Shown: positions 1 to 10,113, counted from the first letter of the stretch. The stretch is 64,000 nucleotides of DNA from Clostridium sp. KNHs205 (GCF_000702945.1 NZ_JNLE01000003.1:3581501-3645500), one strand, 5' to 3'. The notes: a model not told the origin generated them from the sequence alone. Translations and numbers: made by a program.

Positions 1-430
1 ATGTGAGGCTGCCGGTCTTGGTGTTGACAACCCTAAGAATGCGGCGACGATTGCAAACGGTACGGAAGGGATCTTCCATGGCATGAAGTCTATCTTTTGT
101 CAGGATGAAGACGGACAGATAGCGCCGGTTTACTCCATATCCGCCGGCCTTGACTATCCTGGAATCGGTCCGGAGCATGCCATGCTTTATAAGACAGGAA
201 GAGCCTCCTATGTACCTGTTACAGATGAAGAGGCGGTTAAAGCTTTTGAATATCTGTCACGGACAGAAGGAATTATTCCTGCCATTGAAAGTGCACATGC
301 TGTTGCCTATGCAAGAAAATTAGCACCGAAAATGGACAAGGAGAAAATAATAGTAATCAATATATCCGGACGTGGTGATAAGGATGTAGCTGCAATCGCA
401 AGATACAGGGGGGTAAATATTCATGAGTAG
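1..430 (+). CDS. trpB: Tryptophan synthase beta subunit, 5'-truncated by window edge
   Basis: The reading frame is open from base 2 and ends at a TAG at 428-430, so about 142 C-terminal residues are present. TrpB condenses indole with L-serine using pyridoxal phosphate. The visible stretch has the family's [12 protein letters not shown]-type loop, the [16 protein letters not shown] segment (catalytic-core C-terminal half) and the helical end. The internal ATG at 83 is not the true start because homologous residues continue upstream of it. The stop overlaps the trpA start by 8 bp, which indicates translational coupling of the alpha2beta2 complex subunits. The rest of the trp operon lies to the left of the window. 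Confidence 0.96.
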   Translation, partial: CEAAGLGVDNPKNAATIANGTEGIFHGMKSIFCQDEDGQIAPVYSISAGLDYPGIGPEHAMLYKTGRASYVPVTDEEAVKAFEYLSRTEGIIPAIESAHAVAYARKLAPKMDKEKIIVINISGRGDKDVAAIARYRGVNIHE

Positions 431-1199
431 AATTCAGAATGCATTTAAGCAGGGAAAAGCATTTATCAGTTTTGTAACAGGAGGAGATCCTGACCTGGAA
501 ACCACAGAAAAATTAATTGTTGCAATGGAAGCAGCAGGAGCAGACCTTATAGAAATTGGAATTCCTTTCTCTGATCCAATTGCGGAAGGCGCAGTTATTC
601 AGGAAGCAAACGAAAGAGCATTATCTGCAGGTTGTACCACGGATAAGCTCTTTGATATGGTAAAAGGAGTAAGAGGAAAGGTAAGTGTACCGCTGGTTTA
701 TCTGACTTATATCAATCCAATTTATACCTATGGTAAGGACAGATTCTTTAAAAGGTGTGTGGAATGCGGTATAGATGGAATTATTGTTCCGGATCTGCCC
801 TTTGAAGAGAAGGAAGAGCTGGAAGTGGATTGTTTAAAATATGGAGTGGATTTGATTTCCCTGATTGCCCCCACCTCTAATGACCGAATCCGTATGATAG
901 CAGAACAGGCAACAGGCTTCATTTACTGTGTTTCTTCTATGGGGGTAACAGGTGTAAGGTCGGAAATCAAGACTGATATCAGCTCCATGATTTCCATGGT
1001 ACGCGAGGTAACCTCTACACCCTGCGCCGTAGGCTTTGGAATCTCAACACCTGACCAGGCAAGGGAATTTGCAGCTGTCTCTGATGGAGCTATTGTTGGC
1101 AGTGCAATTGTGAAAATCATTTCACAATATGGTAAGGACAGCATAAAACCTGTAGCTGATTATGTCAGGGAGATGAAAGAAGCAGTGAGGAAAGCTTAA
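423..1199 (+). CDS. trpA: Tryptophan synthase alpha subunit
   Basis: This 258-residue TIM-barrel protein is close to the usual family length (about 260). TrpA cleaves indole-3-glycerol phosphate and channels indole to TrpB. The catalytic glutamate is in EIGIPFSDP (Glu44). The second catalytic position, Asp60 in the E. coli enzyme (motif LADG), is glutamate here (IAEG, Glu55). The phosphate-binding GFGIS and [11 protein letters not shown] segments are present. The start codon lies within the end of trpB, so translation is coupled. It is the last gene of the operon and is followed by a terminator about 100 bp downstream. Confidence 0.97.
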   Translation: MSRIQNAFKQGKAFISFVTGGDPDLETTEKLIVAMEAAGADLIEIGIPFSDPIAEGAVIQEANERALSAGCTTDKLFDMVKGVRGKVSVPLVYLTYINPIYTYGKDRFFKRCVECGIDGIIVPDLPFEEKEELEVDCLKYGVDLISLIAPTSNDRIRMIAEQATGFIYCVSSMGVTGVRSEIKTDISSMISMVREVTSTPCAVGFGISTPDQAREFAAVSDGAIVGSAIVKIISQYGKDSIKPVADYVREMKEAVRKA

Positions 1200-1301
1200 A
1201 ATACATGGCTTTACGATTACAGGTAACTGTAATTTTTATGAACATATAACGAATGATTGGTAACATATTTTTAAAAGTATAATGCGAGGAAATTGCTAAA
1301 A

Positions 1302-1328
1302 GGAGGGAAAACAAGTCCCTCTTTTTTT
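1302..1328 (+). terminator. Rho-independent terminator of the trp operon
   Basis: A short GAGGGA/TCCCTC stem with a 7-nt loop is followed by a run of eight T. It lies about 100 bp after trpA and closes the trp transcript. The remaining stretch to 1637 (about 310 bp) is A+T-rich, and I recognise no gene or RNA in it. It probably carries the promoter of the next operon. Confidence 0.75.
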
Positions 1329-1637
1329 TGCTACCACTTATAAAATAAAAGTGGTTGGGTAATATGAAAATACTAAATTCTTAAATAAGGGTTTGGTTTT
1401 GAAAAAAGGTTTTAGGCAATAAAGCCTGTTGAATTTTGTTTTTGCGTATAAGCATATGGCAAATATTATAAATAATCAGAAGGAAAAACAAAGAAAAGCA
1501 ACGTTATGAACATAATTTTCGGTAATCTGTATGGATTTCTCTACATTTTTATTGAAGAATGCCTAAAAGTGTTATAAGGTAATAATGGAGACTGGTATTA
1601 GAAATATTACAACGGGGAAAGATTTTGGAGGTTTATT

Positions 1638-3269
1638 ATGTTTGAAGTATTACTGGTGGATGATGAGGCTTTGGTTCGTGACGCCATAAGTACCAACATG
1701 AAATGGGAAGAGCTTGGGTATCATTTGGCTGGAACCTGTAAGAATGGCAAGGAAGCAATGGAATTTCTAGCAATACATAAGGTTGAATTGGTAATAACGG
1801 ATATCTGCATGCCTTTTGTTGACGGACTGGAGCTTGCCAGATATATCTACGAAAAGCATACAGATACCAGGACGATTATATTAAGCGGATATAATGAATT
1901 TGAATATGCAAAGACGGCGGTTAAGTACCAGGTGGTAGAATATGTACTTAAGCCTGTTACGGTAGCTGAGTTAAATGAGATTCTCTTAAGAGTAAAAGAA
2001 ACAATCAGTGAAGAACGAAAGAAGAAAGAGAGTCTTCACAAACTTACGGATTCTTATCAGAAGAATCTTCCAATATTACGTTCCAGATATTTAAACCAAC
2101 TGGTCAAGGGGATGCATAAACAACAGCCGGAGGAGAAACTCCATGAGAAGCTAAGGGAGCTGCACCGGGATATCAGCGGTGAATGCTATATGATTGCCCT
2201 TATGGTAGCAGAGCATACGGAAGACTTTCTTAACTCTATGCCGGAAGCTGCCGGGGATCTGCCGGAATTTATTCTTTTCAATATATTGGAAGAGATGACT
2301 TCTGCAGACGATAAACTACTGGTATTTCAGGATTTGCAGAACAATACGACCCTTCTTATGTCAGGCATTTCAGAAGTATTCCTATTGGAGAAGCTGCAAA
2401 AAGTATATGATGACAGTAAAGGGATGATGAAGGAGTATTTTGGGTTAGGGGTAACACTGGGAATCGGTAGTCCCGTCAATCTGCTTTATAAGGTACATAA
2501 ATCCTACGAAGGAGCAGTGAATGCACTGGAATATCGATTTCTATATGGGCAGGACAGAGTACTTTTTATCAAAGATTTTGTAGAAATGGATCAGGTCAGA
2601 AATATTGAAATTAGTGATGATATCAGAAAACTTACTCTGGCAGTTAAGCTGAACAGTAAAGCTGAAATTGCTGAAAGCCTGAAAGAGATTGTATCCAGAT
2701 TGCGAAAACTGGTTCTGTCTTCTGCCAGGATATATATCTGCGTGCAGAACATTATGGTGGCTCTGAATAATCTGGTGGACAGTTTGAATCTTACCGACGA
2801 GGAAATTACCGAACGGCAGAATAATCTTTTAAGACTTTTGTACACCATGAAAACCCTTGAGGAGGTGGAGAAGCTCCTTTGTGAGTATTGTTATTATATC
2901 GGAGAGATTTTAGCAGAACAAAGGGATAGCTTCAGCAAGAAGCAGGCGATTATTGCGGTAGAATATATTGAAGAACATTATATGGATGAAGACTTAACCC
3001 TGCAGTCCATGTGCAGTGATCTTGCAATCAGCATGAGTTATTTCAGTACCATTTTTAAACGCTACACCGGTGAAACGTTTATCGAAGCCTTAACCAAGCG
3101 GAGAATGAAAGCTGCCAGGGAGCTCCTTTCCAATACTACACTGAAGGTATATGAAATTGCAGAGAAGGCAGGTTATGCAGATCCCCATTACTTTGCCATA
3201 ACCTTTAAAAAGATTACCGGCCTGACACCGAAGGAGTACGCAAGAAAGGAAGGAAGACTACATGTTTAA
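1638..3269 (+). CDS. YesN-type response regulator (REC + AraC HTH)
   Basis: The protein has 543 residues. The N-terminal receiver domain carries the acidic pocket VDDE (residues 7-10), phospho-acceptor Asp55 in TDICMP and the LKPV lysine near residue 105. A long middle region contains a YesN-like helical segment, and the C-terminal 100 residues form an AraC-type double helix-turn-helix ending in the family signature GLTPKEYARK. A GGAGG ribosome site precedes the ATG. It overlaps the sensor kinase gene by 8 bp. With that kinase and the anchored sugar-binding protein it forms a sugar-sensing phosphorelay; the ABC importer just downstream is its likely target. Confidence 0.93.
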   Translation: MFEVLLVDDEALVRDAISTNMKWEELGYHLAGTCKNGKEAMEFLAIHKVELVITDICMPFVDGLELARYIYEKHTDTRTIILSGYNEFEYAKTAVKYQVVEYVLKPVTVAELNEILLRVKETISEERKKKESLHKLTDSYQKNLPILRSRYLNQLVKGMHKQQPEEKLHEKLRELHRDISGECYMIALMVAEHTEDFLNSMPEAAGDLPEFILFNILEEMTSADDKLLVFQDLQNNTTLLMSGISEVFLLEKLQKVYDDSKGMMKEYFGLGVTLGIGSPVNLLYKVHKSYEGAVNALEYRFLYGQDRVLFIKDFVEMDQVRNIEISDDIRKLTLAVKLNSKAEIAESLKEIVSRLRKLVLSSARIYICVQNIMVALNNLVDSLNLTDEEITERQNNLLRLLYTMKTLEEVEKLLCEYCYYIGEILAEQRDSFSKKQAIIAVEYIEEHYMDEDLTLQSMCSDLAISMSYFSTIFKRYTGETFIEALTKRRMKAARELLSNTTLKVYEIAEKAGYADPHYFAITFKKITGLTPKEYARKEGRLHV

Positions 3270-5088
3270 GCCTGACACAGAAGCACTGCTTGGGAAAAGG
3301 TTTGGCAGATTGCTGCAGCCCTTTAAGAGTATCCGGATGAATATGATATTCTTATTTTCCCTGCTGATTCTGTGTGCGGTGTTTTTGTTTCTTGGAATCT
3401 CTTTGAATGTTACCAGAAAGGCAGTTATTGAGAATTCCACAGAATATACAAAACAAGTAATCGGACAGGTGAATGCAGATATTGATGCCTATATCAGCTA
3501 CATGGAAAATATCTCAACCTTGCTGGTGACTAATATGGATGTAAGGGAGTATCTGTCGACAGCACCCTATAGTGAAAAGGATACAGAATTATATTCCAGG
3601 ATGCTGTCACAATTTGAAACGATCCTTAGTATGAGAGAAGATATTTATAACATTGTTGTCTACGGTGAAAATGATAAATTTGCCTTAAATCATGGTACCC
3701 AAATGCTCAACCGCAATGTGGACATCAAGGAAATGACCTGGTATAAGAAAGCCATAGAAGGCAATGGCAGACGTGTATTATCCTCTTCCCATGTTCAAAA
3801 TGTTATTTCTGATGATTACAAATGGGTTGTAACCTTAAGTAAAGCAATCCGCACAAAAGAAACCGGAAAGATTCTCGGTGCACTGCTGGTAGATCTGAAT
3901 TACAGTTCTATTACAAAGCTTTGCCAGAATATTAAAATGGGAAACAAAGGATATATCTTCCTTATTGACAGTCAGGGAGAGATTATCTATCATCCGAAGC
4001 AGCAGCTTATTTATACCGGGCTTAGAAAAGAAAAAATCGGAGAAATCCTCACCTGCAAAAAAGATCACTTCATAACAACTGTAGAAGGTGAAGAAAAGCT
4101 CTATACCATGTCTACTTCTGAAAAGACCGGGTGGACTGTAGTGGGAGTGGCAAATATTAATGAATTGTTTCCAGGCAGACAGGCCACCCAGAGTATTTAT
4201 CTGGAAAGCGCTCTGATGTTACTATTGGGAGCTCTTATAATAGCAGTACTTTTCTCAAATAAGCTGACAAGACCAATCACGGATTTAAGGAATTCCATGA
4301 AGGAAGTAGAAAAAGGAAGCTTTGATAAAGTGCCTCGAAAGGATTGGGGGGACGGAGAGATTGGAATGCTTCATAAGTCCTTCTATGCCATGACCGATGA
4401 GCTCCAGAACCTTATGAAGGATAAGAGCAGAAGCCAGAAGGAAAAGTATAAGCTGGAGCTCAGAGCCTTACAGGCCCAGATAAATCCTCACTTCCTATAT
4501 AATACCCTGGATTCTATCGTATGGATGGGGGAGGGAGGAAATAATAAAGAAGTGGTAATAATGACGGCAACCCTTGCTAAGCTGCTGCGGCAGAGTATCA
4601 GTAATGAAGTGGAATTTGTCACCATAGAGAATGAAGTGGATTATGCCAGAAGTTATCTTATCATCCAGAAAATGCGTTACAGAGATCAACTATCCTTTGA
4701 AATCGAGGTTGATCCGATGATATACTCCTGCCGCATGGTAAAGTTAATTCTTCAGCCCCTGGTGGAGAATGCCATTTATCATGGCATTAAATACAGGGAA
4801 ACAAAAGGAACGGTAATAATACGTGGAGAAGAAACCATGGATGGTATCCTTTTACAGGTTATTGATAATGGAATCGGTATGGAGGAAGATACCTTAAAGC
4901 ACATATTTGATAAAAAGGATAAGTCCGGTAAGAGTAACGGAGTAGCCGTGGAAAATGTTAATCGCAGGTTGAAGCTTTATTATGGTGAGAAATACGGCTT
5001 ACAGTATGAAAGTACTCCCGGTATCGGTACTACTGTAAGCATTTATCTGCCGAAAGTGGAGGGGGGTGTACCGGATGAAGAGTTTTGA
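3262..5088 (+). CDS. YesM-type sensor histidine kinase
   Basis: The protein has 608 residues. Membrane helices lie at about 25-48 and 312-334 and flank an extracytoplasmic Cache-like sensor domain. HAMP follows (about 335-390), then the His_kinase segment with INPHFLYNTLD, where His410 is the expected phosphorylation site. The C-terminal ATPase has the N box (ENAIYHGIKY) and the G1 box (DNGIGM). It phosphorylates the upstream regulator. Its end overlaps the Shine-Dalgarno region of the following sugar-binding-protein gene, so all three genes are cotranslated. Confidence 0.94.
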   Translation: MFKPDTEALLGKRFGRLLQPFKSIRMNMIFLFSLLILCAVFLFLGISLNVTRKAVIENSTEYTKQVIGQVNADIDAYISYMENISTLLVTNMDVREYLSTAPYSEKDTELYSRMLSQFETILSMREDIYNIVVYGENDKFALNHGTQMLNRNVDIKEMTWYKKAIEGNGRRVLSSSHVQNVISDDYKWVVTLSKAIRTKETGKILGALLVDLNYSSITKLCQNIKMGNKGYIFLIDSQGEIIYHPKQQLIYTGLRKEKIGEILTCKKDHFITTVEGEEKLYTMSTSEKTGWTVVGVANINELFPGRQATQSIYLESALMLLLGALIIAVLFSNKLTRPITDLRNSMKEVEKGSFDKVPRKDWGDGEIGMLHKSFYAMTDELQNLMKDKSRSQKEKYKLELRALQAQINPHFLYNTLDSIVWMGEGGNNKEVVIMTATLAKLLRQSISNEVEFVTIENEVDYARSYLIIQKMRYRDQLSFEIEVDPMIYSCRMVKLILQPLVENAIYHGIKYRETKGTVIIRGEETMDGILLQVIDNGIGMEEDTLKHIFDKKDKSGKSNGVAVENVNRRLKLYYGEKYGLQYESTPGIGTTVSIYLPKVEGGVPDEEF

Positions 5089-6076
5089 AATAACGAATAA
5101 GAAGAAAAAGTTCTTTCAATACCCTCGGATAATTGCTTTGATAATACTGTTTCTGTGTAGCGGAATCTTTCTTTACAAGATAATGCTGCACAAAGAAAAG
5201 CCGATGGAAATTATCTGTATTGTTAAGAGTCTTGATGAGAATAATGGTTTCTGGCAGTCTGTTATGGAGGGGGCTAACTTAGCTGCAATGGAATACAATG
5301 CGCAGATTGTTATCTGGGGAGCTGAGAAGGAGGATGATTACAGCACCCAGAACCAATTAATCGAAGAAGCGATTAATAGAAAACCCGGAGCCATTGTCCT
5401 GGCTGCAGCCGATTATATCAAAACCGTTGATTCTGCCAAAGCAGTGATTGCTAACAATATAAGGCTTGTGCTCATAGACTCAACTGTCCAGGGGGATTTT
5501 GCTGACGCAGTGATAGCAACGGATAATTATAAAGCTGGAATCCGTATGGGTGCCCTGATGAAGCGGCTGTTAAAAGATGGTAAGGAAATAGGGATTATCA
5601 GTCATGTAAAAGGAACCTCCACAGCCATTGACCGTGAAAACGGCATAAGAATGGGACTTACAGATGACAAAGATAAGATTGCAGAGATAACTTACTGCGA
5701 TTCCGACACGGAAAAGGCCAAGGAACTAACAAAGGAAATGGTTAAGAAGCATCCTGATATATCAGTAATTGCTGGTTTGAACCAGTATGCATCAGTCGGA
5801 GCCGGAGCAGCTATTAAAGAAATGGGACTGGAGAAATCAATCAAAGTCATTGGTTTTGATAATGCTACCGAACAGATAAAATATCTGGAGGAAGGAATAT
5901 ATGAAGCGATTGTAATTCAGAAATCCTTCAATATGGGATACCTTGGTGTGGAAAGTGCGATTAAGCTTATAAAAGGTGAAAAGACAGACAGGGTTATAGA
6001 TTCCGGTTCCACTTTAATCACAAAAGATAATATGTATACCAGCTTAAATCAAAAGCTGTTATTCCCTTTTGATTAA
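5075..6076 (+). CDS. Membrane-anchored periplasmic-type sugar-binding protein
   Basis: I chose the ATG at 5075 because GGAGGGGGG lies 8-10 bases upstream. A GTG at 5066 sits inside that ribosome site and is unlikely. The 333-residue product has an N-terminal membrane helix (about 15-33) without a lipobox cysteine, then a type-I periplasmic binding fold like RbsB/MglB. It is cotranscribed with the YesN/YesM pair. I infer a receptor that presents sugar to the kinase rather than a transport component, since a separate lipoprotein binding protein is encoded at 9023. The ligand is unknown. Confidence 0.85.
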   Translation: MKSFEITNKKKKFFQYPRIIALIILFLCSGIFLYKIMLHKEKPMEIICIVKSLDENNGFWQSVMEGANLAAMEYNAQIVIWGAEKEDDYSTQNQLIEEAINRKPGAIVLAAADYIKTVDSAKAVIANNIRLVLIDSTVQGDFADAVIATDNYKAGIRMGALMKRLLKDGKEIGIISHVKGTSTAIDRENGIRMGLTDDKDKIAEITYCDSDTEKAKELTKEMVKKHPDISVIAGLNQYASVGAGAAIKEMGLEKSIKVIGFDNATEQIKYLEEGIYEAIVIQKSFNMGYLGVESAIKLIKGEKTDRVIDSGSTLITKDNMYTSLNQKLLFPFD

Positions 6077-6151
6077 TTACTCATAATTCTCTCTTTAGGA
6101 CGCAGAGTTATTTCGTACAGTTTCTAAAAAAATGAATAATATCAATAGTAT

Positions 6152-6194
6152 AAAAAGGTTAAAATCTTAGGAAAGTAAGATTTTAACCTTTTTA
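6152..6194 (+). terminator. Strong terminator after the three-gene sensing operon
   Basis: An AAGGTTAAAATCTTA arm pairs perfectly with TAAGATTTTAACCTT around a 6-nt loop and is followed by T residues. It separates the regulatory genes from the transporter genes, so the importer must have its own promoter between about 6195 and 6290. Confidence 0.85.
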
Positions 6195-6290
6195 TATAGA
6201 ATTCTCTATTAAAATGTTCCCGGAAAGAAAATATAATGTGCTTACAGAAGCAAAAACAAAAGAACAGAAAGCATATTGGAAGGTGAATGT

Positions 6291-7796
6291 ATGGAGAAAG
6301 TATTAATTTCCATGGAAAGAATCGATAAAGCCTTTTCCGGCGTCAGCGCTTTAAGAGGAGCGAACCTCGAAGTCCGGGCAGGAGAGGTTCATGCACTTAT
6401 GGGTGAGAATGGCGCTGGGAAATCAACCCTGATGAAGATTCTGACAGGAATCCACGCAAAGGATGCTGGAATTGTCAGGTTCGAGGGCAGGGAGATAGAA
6501 TTTAAGAATCCGAAAGAAGCACAGGATGCTGGTATTGTAATCGTTCATCAGGAGCTTAATATGATGAACCATCTTACCGTTGCTCAGAACCTGTTCATTG
6601 GCAAAGAAAATACCAAAGGCAGATTTATTGATGATAAAGAAAATAACAGACAGGCGCAGATACTTTTTGAGAAATTAAATATTTCCATTAATCCCAAGGA
6701 GACTATGGGGAATCTCACCGTAGGAAAACAGCAGATGGTAGAAATAGCAAAAGCGATTTCAGCAGAGTCCAAAGTCATTGTCTTTGATGAGCCTACAGCC
6801 GCCCTGACAGATACAGAGATAACAGAACTCTTTAAGATCATCAGGGAATTAAGGGAAAAAGGTCTTGGGATTGTATATATATCACATCGAATGGATGAAA
6901 TCAAGCAAATAACCGACCGGGTAACCATTATGAGAGATGGTGAGTATGTAGACACCCTGATTTCAGATAAGTGTACGAAAGATGATATCATAAGCCGGAT
7001 GGTAGGCAGGGTTATCTATGAAGACCCCAAAGAAACCAGCAATGTAGCTAATGATGCACCTGTGGTACTTAAGGTGAAGAACCTGAATGCCGGTAAAATG
7101 GTACGGGACGTAAGCTTTTCGTTAAGAAAAGGTGAAATACTTGGTATTGCCGGTCTTATGGGCTCAGGAAGAACGGAAACCGCAAGGGCATTATTTGGAG
7201 CAGACCCAATAGACAGCGGAGAAATCTACATAAAGGGACAGAAAGTTACTATTAATAATCCCTGTGATGCAGTAAAAGCCGGAATCGGATATTTATCAGA
7301 GGACCGTAAACGATACGGAATTATTGTAGAAAAGACGGTTGCAGATAATTCTGTTATGGCAGCACTGGAGAAATACTGTTCCGGACAGTTTATTCATGAC
7401 AGAAGAATCCGAAAGGATGCTCAAAAGTATGTAGAAATGCTTAAGACGAAAACACCTTCCGTGGAACAGCTGGTAGTTAATCTTTCAGGGGGTAACCAGC
7501 AAAAGGTGGTAATAGCCAAATGGCTGCTAAAAGACAGTGAAATACTTATCTTTGATGAACCGACCAGAGGAATTGATGTAGGAGCCAAAAGCGAAATCTA
7601 TGCGCTCATGAACAATCTGGTAAATCAGGGTAAATCCATTATAATGATCTCCTCTGAATTACCTGAAATCCTCCGTATGAGCGATCGTATACTGGTTATG
7701 TGTGAAGGAAGAATAGCCGGAGAGTTCATGATAGAAGAGGCCAGCCAGGAGAAAATTATGCATGCTGCAACTTTAAGAAAAGAAAGGAATCAGTAA
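6291..7796 (+). CDS. Sugar ABC importer ATPase, two ABC domains (RbsA/MglA type)
   Basis: Translation most likely begins at the ATG at 6291, preceded by GGAAGGTGA; a TTG at 6276 in the same frame is poorly placed. The 501-residue protein carries two ABC domains. The first has Walker A GENGAGKST and Walker B VIVFDEPTAAL. The second has the altered Walker A GLMGSGRTE, signature LSGGNQQ and Walker B ILIFDEPTRGID. This arrangement is typical of the carbohydrate uptake transporter-2 family. It energises import with the permease three bases downstream. Confidence 0.93.
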   Translation: MEKVLISMERIDKAFSGVSALRGANLEVRAGEVHALMGENGAGKSTLMKILTGIHAKDAGIVRFEGREIEFKNPKEAQDAGIVIVHQELNMMNHLTVAQNLFIGKENTKGRFIDDKENNRQAQILFEKLNISINPKETMGNLTVGKQQMVEIAKAISAESKVIVFDEPTAALTDTEITELFKIIRELREKGLGIVYISHRMDEIKQITDRVTIMRDGEYVDTLISDKCTKDDIISRMVGRVIYEDPKETSNVANDAPVVLKVKNLNAGKMVRDVSFSLRKGEILGIAGLMGSGRTETARALFGADPIDSGEIYIKGQKVTINNPCDAVKAGIGYLSEDRKRYGIIVEKTVADNSVMAALEKYCSGQFIHDRRIRKDAQKYVEMLKTKTPSVEQLVVNLSGGNQQKVVIAKWLLKDSEILIFDEPTRGIDVGAKSEIYALMNNLVNQGKSIIMISSELPEILRMSDRILVMCEGRIAGEFMIEEASQEKIMHAATLRKERNQ

Positions 7797-7799
7797 ATT

Positions 7800-8813
7800 A
7801 TGAAACCAACAGAGAAAAAAGAAATCAATTCCTTTAAATCTATCATTAAACATATAGGAACACAGAAATTAATTGCAGTACTTGCTTTAATAGTAATATA
7901 TATCTTTTTCGCCATATTCAGCCAGCCCTTTCGAAGCTCCAATACATTGATCAGTATCTTCGATTCTTCATATTATATAGGTTTTCTGGCAATCGGTGTT
8001 ACATTTGTCATCATAACCGGTGGTATTGATCTGTCCATCGGTACGGTAATGGTATGTTCAGCCTTAATGGGAGGAGTTCTTTATGAGCTTGGCCTGCCTC
8101 TTCCTTTGGCCTTAATCGCCATTGTATTAATTGGAGCAGCTTTCGGATTGGTTAACGGTCTCATGGTATCTGTCTTAAAGCTTCCGGCTTTTATTGCAAC
8201 CCTTGGTACCATGATGGTAACCAGAGGCCTTGGCTCTATCATAACAGGTACAAAGAGTATTACCTTTCCGCTAAGAACCAATGAAGACGGCTGGTATAAA
8301 TCCTTATTCCGTACCGGACCCATAGGAGGTCTTGAAACTGGATTCCCTTCAGGTTTTCTGTTACTTATAGGAGCAGCTGTAATCATGGCTGTAATACTTA
8401 CGAAAACAAAAACAGGTCGATACATACTGGCTCTGGGCAGTAACAAAGAAGCTACCAGATTATCCGGTGTAAACATCATGAAGTGGGAGACCATTGCCTA
8501 TGTAATCAGTGGTACCTTTGCGGGAATTGCAGCAGTATCTTATGTAGCTATTTATTCAACCGTACAGCCGGGAACAGGTAATGGCTTTGAACTGGATGCC
8601 ATTGCAGGTGTTGTAATCGGCGGAACCTCACTGGCAGGTGGTGTTGGTTCTGTTGCAGGAACATTGATCGGTGTATTTATTATGAGCGTGCTCAAGGTTG
8701 GACTTCCCTTTATCGGATTACAGCCTCACTATCAGCTGTTTATAACCGGTATCGTATTAATAATAGCTGTATATGCAGATGTTCGCAACCGAATAAAGAA
8801 AAAGACCAGATAG
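7800..8813 (+). CDS. Sugar ABC importer permease (RbsC type)
   Basis: A hydrophobic 337-residue membrane protein with about 8-10 helices. It has the BPD_transp_2 signatures GGIDLSIGTVM and AGVVIGGTSLAGG, the latter on the ATPase-coupling loop. It starts 3 bp after the ATPase stop. It is the single-permease type that acts as a homodimer with the fused ATPase. Sequence alone does not decide between ribose, galactose or another pentose or hexose. Confidence 0.93.
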   Translation: MKPTEKKEINSFKSIIKHIGTQKLIAVLALIVIYIFFAIFSQPFRSSNTLISIFDSSYYIGFLAIGVTFVIITGGIDLSIGTVMVCSALMGGVLYELGLPLPLALIAIVLIGAAFGLVNGLMVSVLKLPAFIATLGTMMVTRGLGSIITGTKSITFPLRTNEDGWYKSLFRTGPIGGLETGFPSGFLLLIGAAVIMAVILTKTKTGRYILALGSNKEATRLSGVNIMKWETIAYVISGTFAGIAAVSYVAIYSTVQPGTGNGFELDAIAGVVIGGTSLAGGVGSVAGTLIGVFIMSVLKVGLPFIGLQPHYQLFITGIVLIIAVYADVRNRIKKKTR

Positions 8814-8880
8814 TGTTATTCATACTATAGTCCGCCTCTGACGGTGTGAAAAGCAGGCTAAAACCAAAAGATAGAAAACT

Positions 8881-9000
8881 ATGACTTACATGAATTGCAG
8901 AGTATTAAGAGCAGAAGCAAGGATAAAAGAGTATCAGGATTACTTACCTCCTGGGAAAGTGCTATTAGGAGCATACATACCCGGAGATAATAATAAATAG
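8881..9000 (+). CDS. Possible 39-residue ORF between permease and binding protein
   Basis: An ATG-initiated frame runs to TAG at 8998-9000 and encodes a mixed-charge peptide ending in IPGDNNK. It has no convincing ribosome site (only AAAGATAG about 10 bases upstream) and no relative that I recognise. It could be chance. The 209-bp gap may instead exist to allow separate expression of the binding protein, which has its own strong GGAGG site. Confidence 0.2.
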   Translation: MTYMNCRVLRAEARIKEYQDYLPPGKVLLGAYIPGDNNK

Positions 9001-9022
9001 CCACATATAAGGAGGATATTTT

Positions 9023-10102
9023 ATGTACTTAAAAAGGGTAGCAGCAATGGGGATTGCAGCAGTGTTTCTAATGGGTACCTTATTAACGGGATGCAGTAAA
9101 GAAAACACTTCCCAGACCAGCGGAGGAACAGAAGCTTCCGGCGGAAAAATGACAGTAGAAATTGTTGCAAAGGGTTTCCAGCATGATTTCTGGCAGGCAG
9201 TATTAAAAGGAACGGAAAAAGCAGCCGCAGAATTCGGTGTTACAACAAACTTTGTAGGACCTGAAGGAGAAGGAGCTATTGCAGCACAGGTTGAACAGCT
9301 GAACAATGCCATAAACAAAAATCCCAGCGCAATATGTCTGGCAGCACTTGATACCAGCGCAGCAATTGATTCCATAGCAAATGCACAATCCAAAAAGATA
9401 CCTATCATCGGATTTGATTCCGGTGTTCCCGGTGCTCCGGAAGGCGCAGTTGCTGCTAATGCTGCAACGGATAACTATAAGGCAGGAGAACTTGCTGCCG
9501 AAAAAATGTATGAAGCCATTAAGGATAAAGTAACAGACCCGGCAGAAACAGTACGCATCGGTGTAGTAGCTCAGGAAGCTAATTCCGAGTCTATAACACA
9601 AAGAACTGCAGGTTTTGCAGAAAAAATGTCTGCCCTCATTGGTGAAGATAAATCCTCTGTTGAAGGTCATGACAAATACAGCCGTAAAGTTGAAGGAGCA
9701 AAGGTTGTTATTGAAATTAGAATACCTACTGAAGTTACTGACAATGCTGGTAAGACAGAAGCCCTAACACTTCTGAATAAAGAGGATTTAATCGGTATCT
9801 ATGGCTCCAATGAGTTTGCAGCGAAATGTATTATTAATGCCAATGAAGGCATGAACAAGCTGGGAGCAGATAAAGTGATTGCCGTTGGTTTTGACTCCGG
9901 TGCTTTGCAGCTGGATGCCGTAAAGTCTGGTGTGTTTTATGGTTCTGTAACACAGGATCCCGTATCCATCGGTTACAATGCCGTGAAACTTGCAGTAGCA
10001 GCAGCCAAAGGTGAGAAGGTAGAAGATGTGGATACCGGATGCCAGTGGTATAATGCTGAAAACATGGACAGCGCAGAGATTGCACCCTGTCTGTATGAAT
10101 AA
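9023..10102 (+). CDS. Sugar-binding lipoprotein of the ABC importer (RbsB/MglB type)
   Basis: The 359-residue precursor has a signal peptide ending in the lipobox LLTGC (Cys about residue 24), so it is anchored outside the membrane by lipid. The mature part is a type-I periplasmic binding protein with the hinge and ligand segments AALDTSAAIDS, NAATDNYKAGE and GFDSGALQLDAV. It sits last in the importer operon behind a GGAGG site. It shares fold and several motifs (ATDNYKAG) with the anchored protein at 5075. That similarity suggests both bind related sugars. Confidence 0.92.
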   Translation: MYLKRVAAMGIAAVFLMGTLLTGCSKENTSQTSGGTEASGGKMTVEIVAKGFQHDFWQAVLKGTEKAAAEFGVTTNFVGPEGEGAIAAQVEQLNNAINKNPSAICLAALDTSAAIDSIANAQSKKIPIIGFDSGVPGAPEGAVAANAATDNYKAGELAAEKMYEAIKDKVTDPAETVRIGVVAQEANSESITQRTAGFAEKMSALIGEDKSSVEGHDKYSRKVEGAKVVIEIRIPTEVTDNAGKTEALTLLNKEDLIGIYGSNEFAAKCIINANEGMNKLGADKVIAVGFDSGALQLDAVKSGVFYGSVTQDPVSIGYNAVKLAVAAAKGEKVEDVDTGCQWYNAENMDSAEIAPCLYE

Positions 10103-10113
10103 CATAGGATTAG

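Noticed and set aside
8081-8494. Long opposite-strand frames inside real genes (also 6584-6991, 39185-39367, 55384-55728 and similar)
   Set aside because: They are antisense shadows of well-supported genes, without ribosome sites or recognisable protein features.
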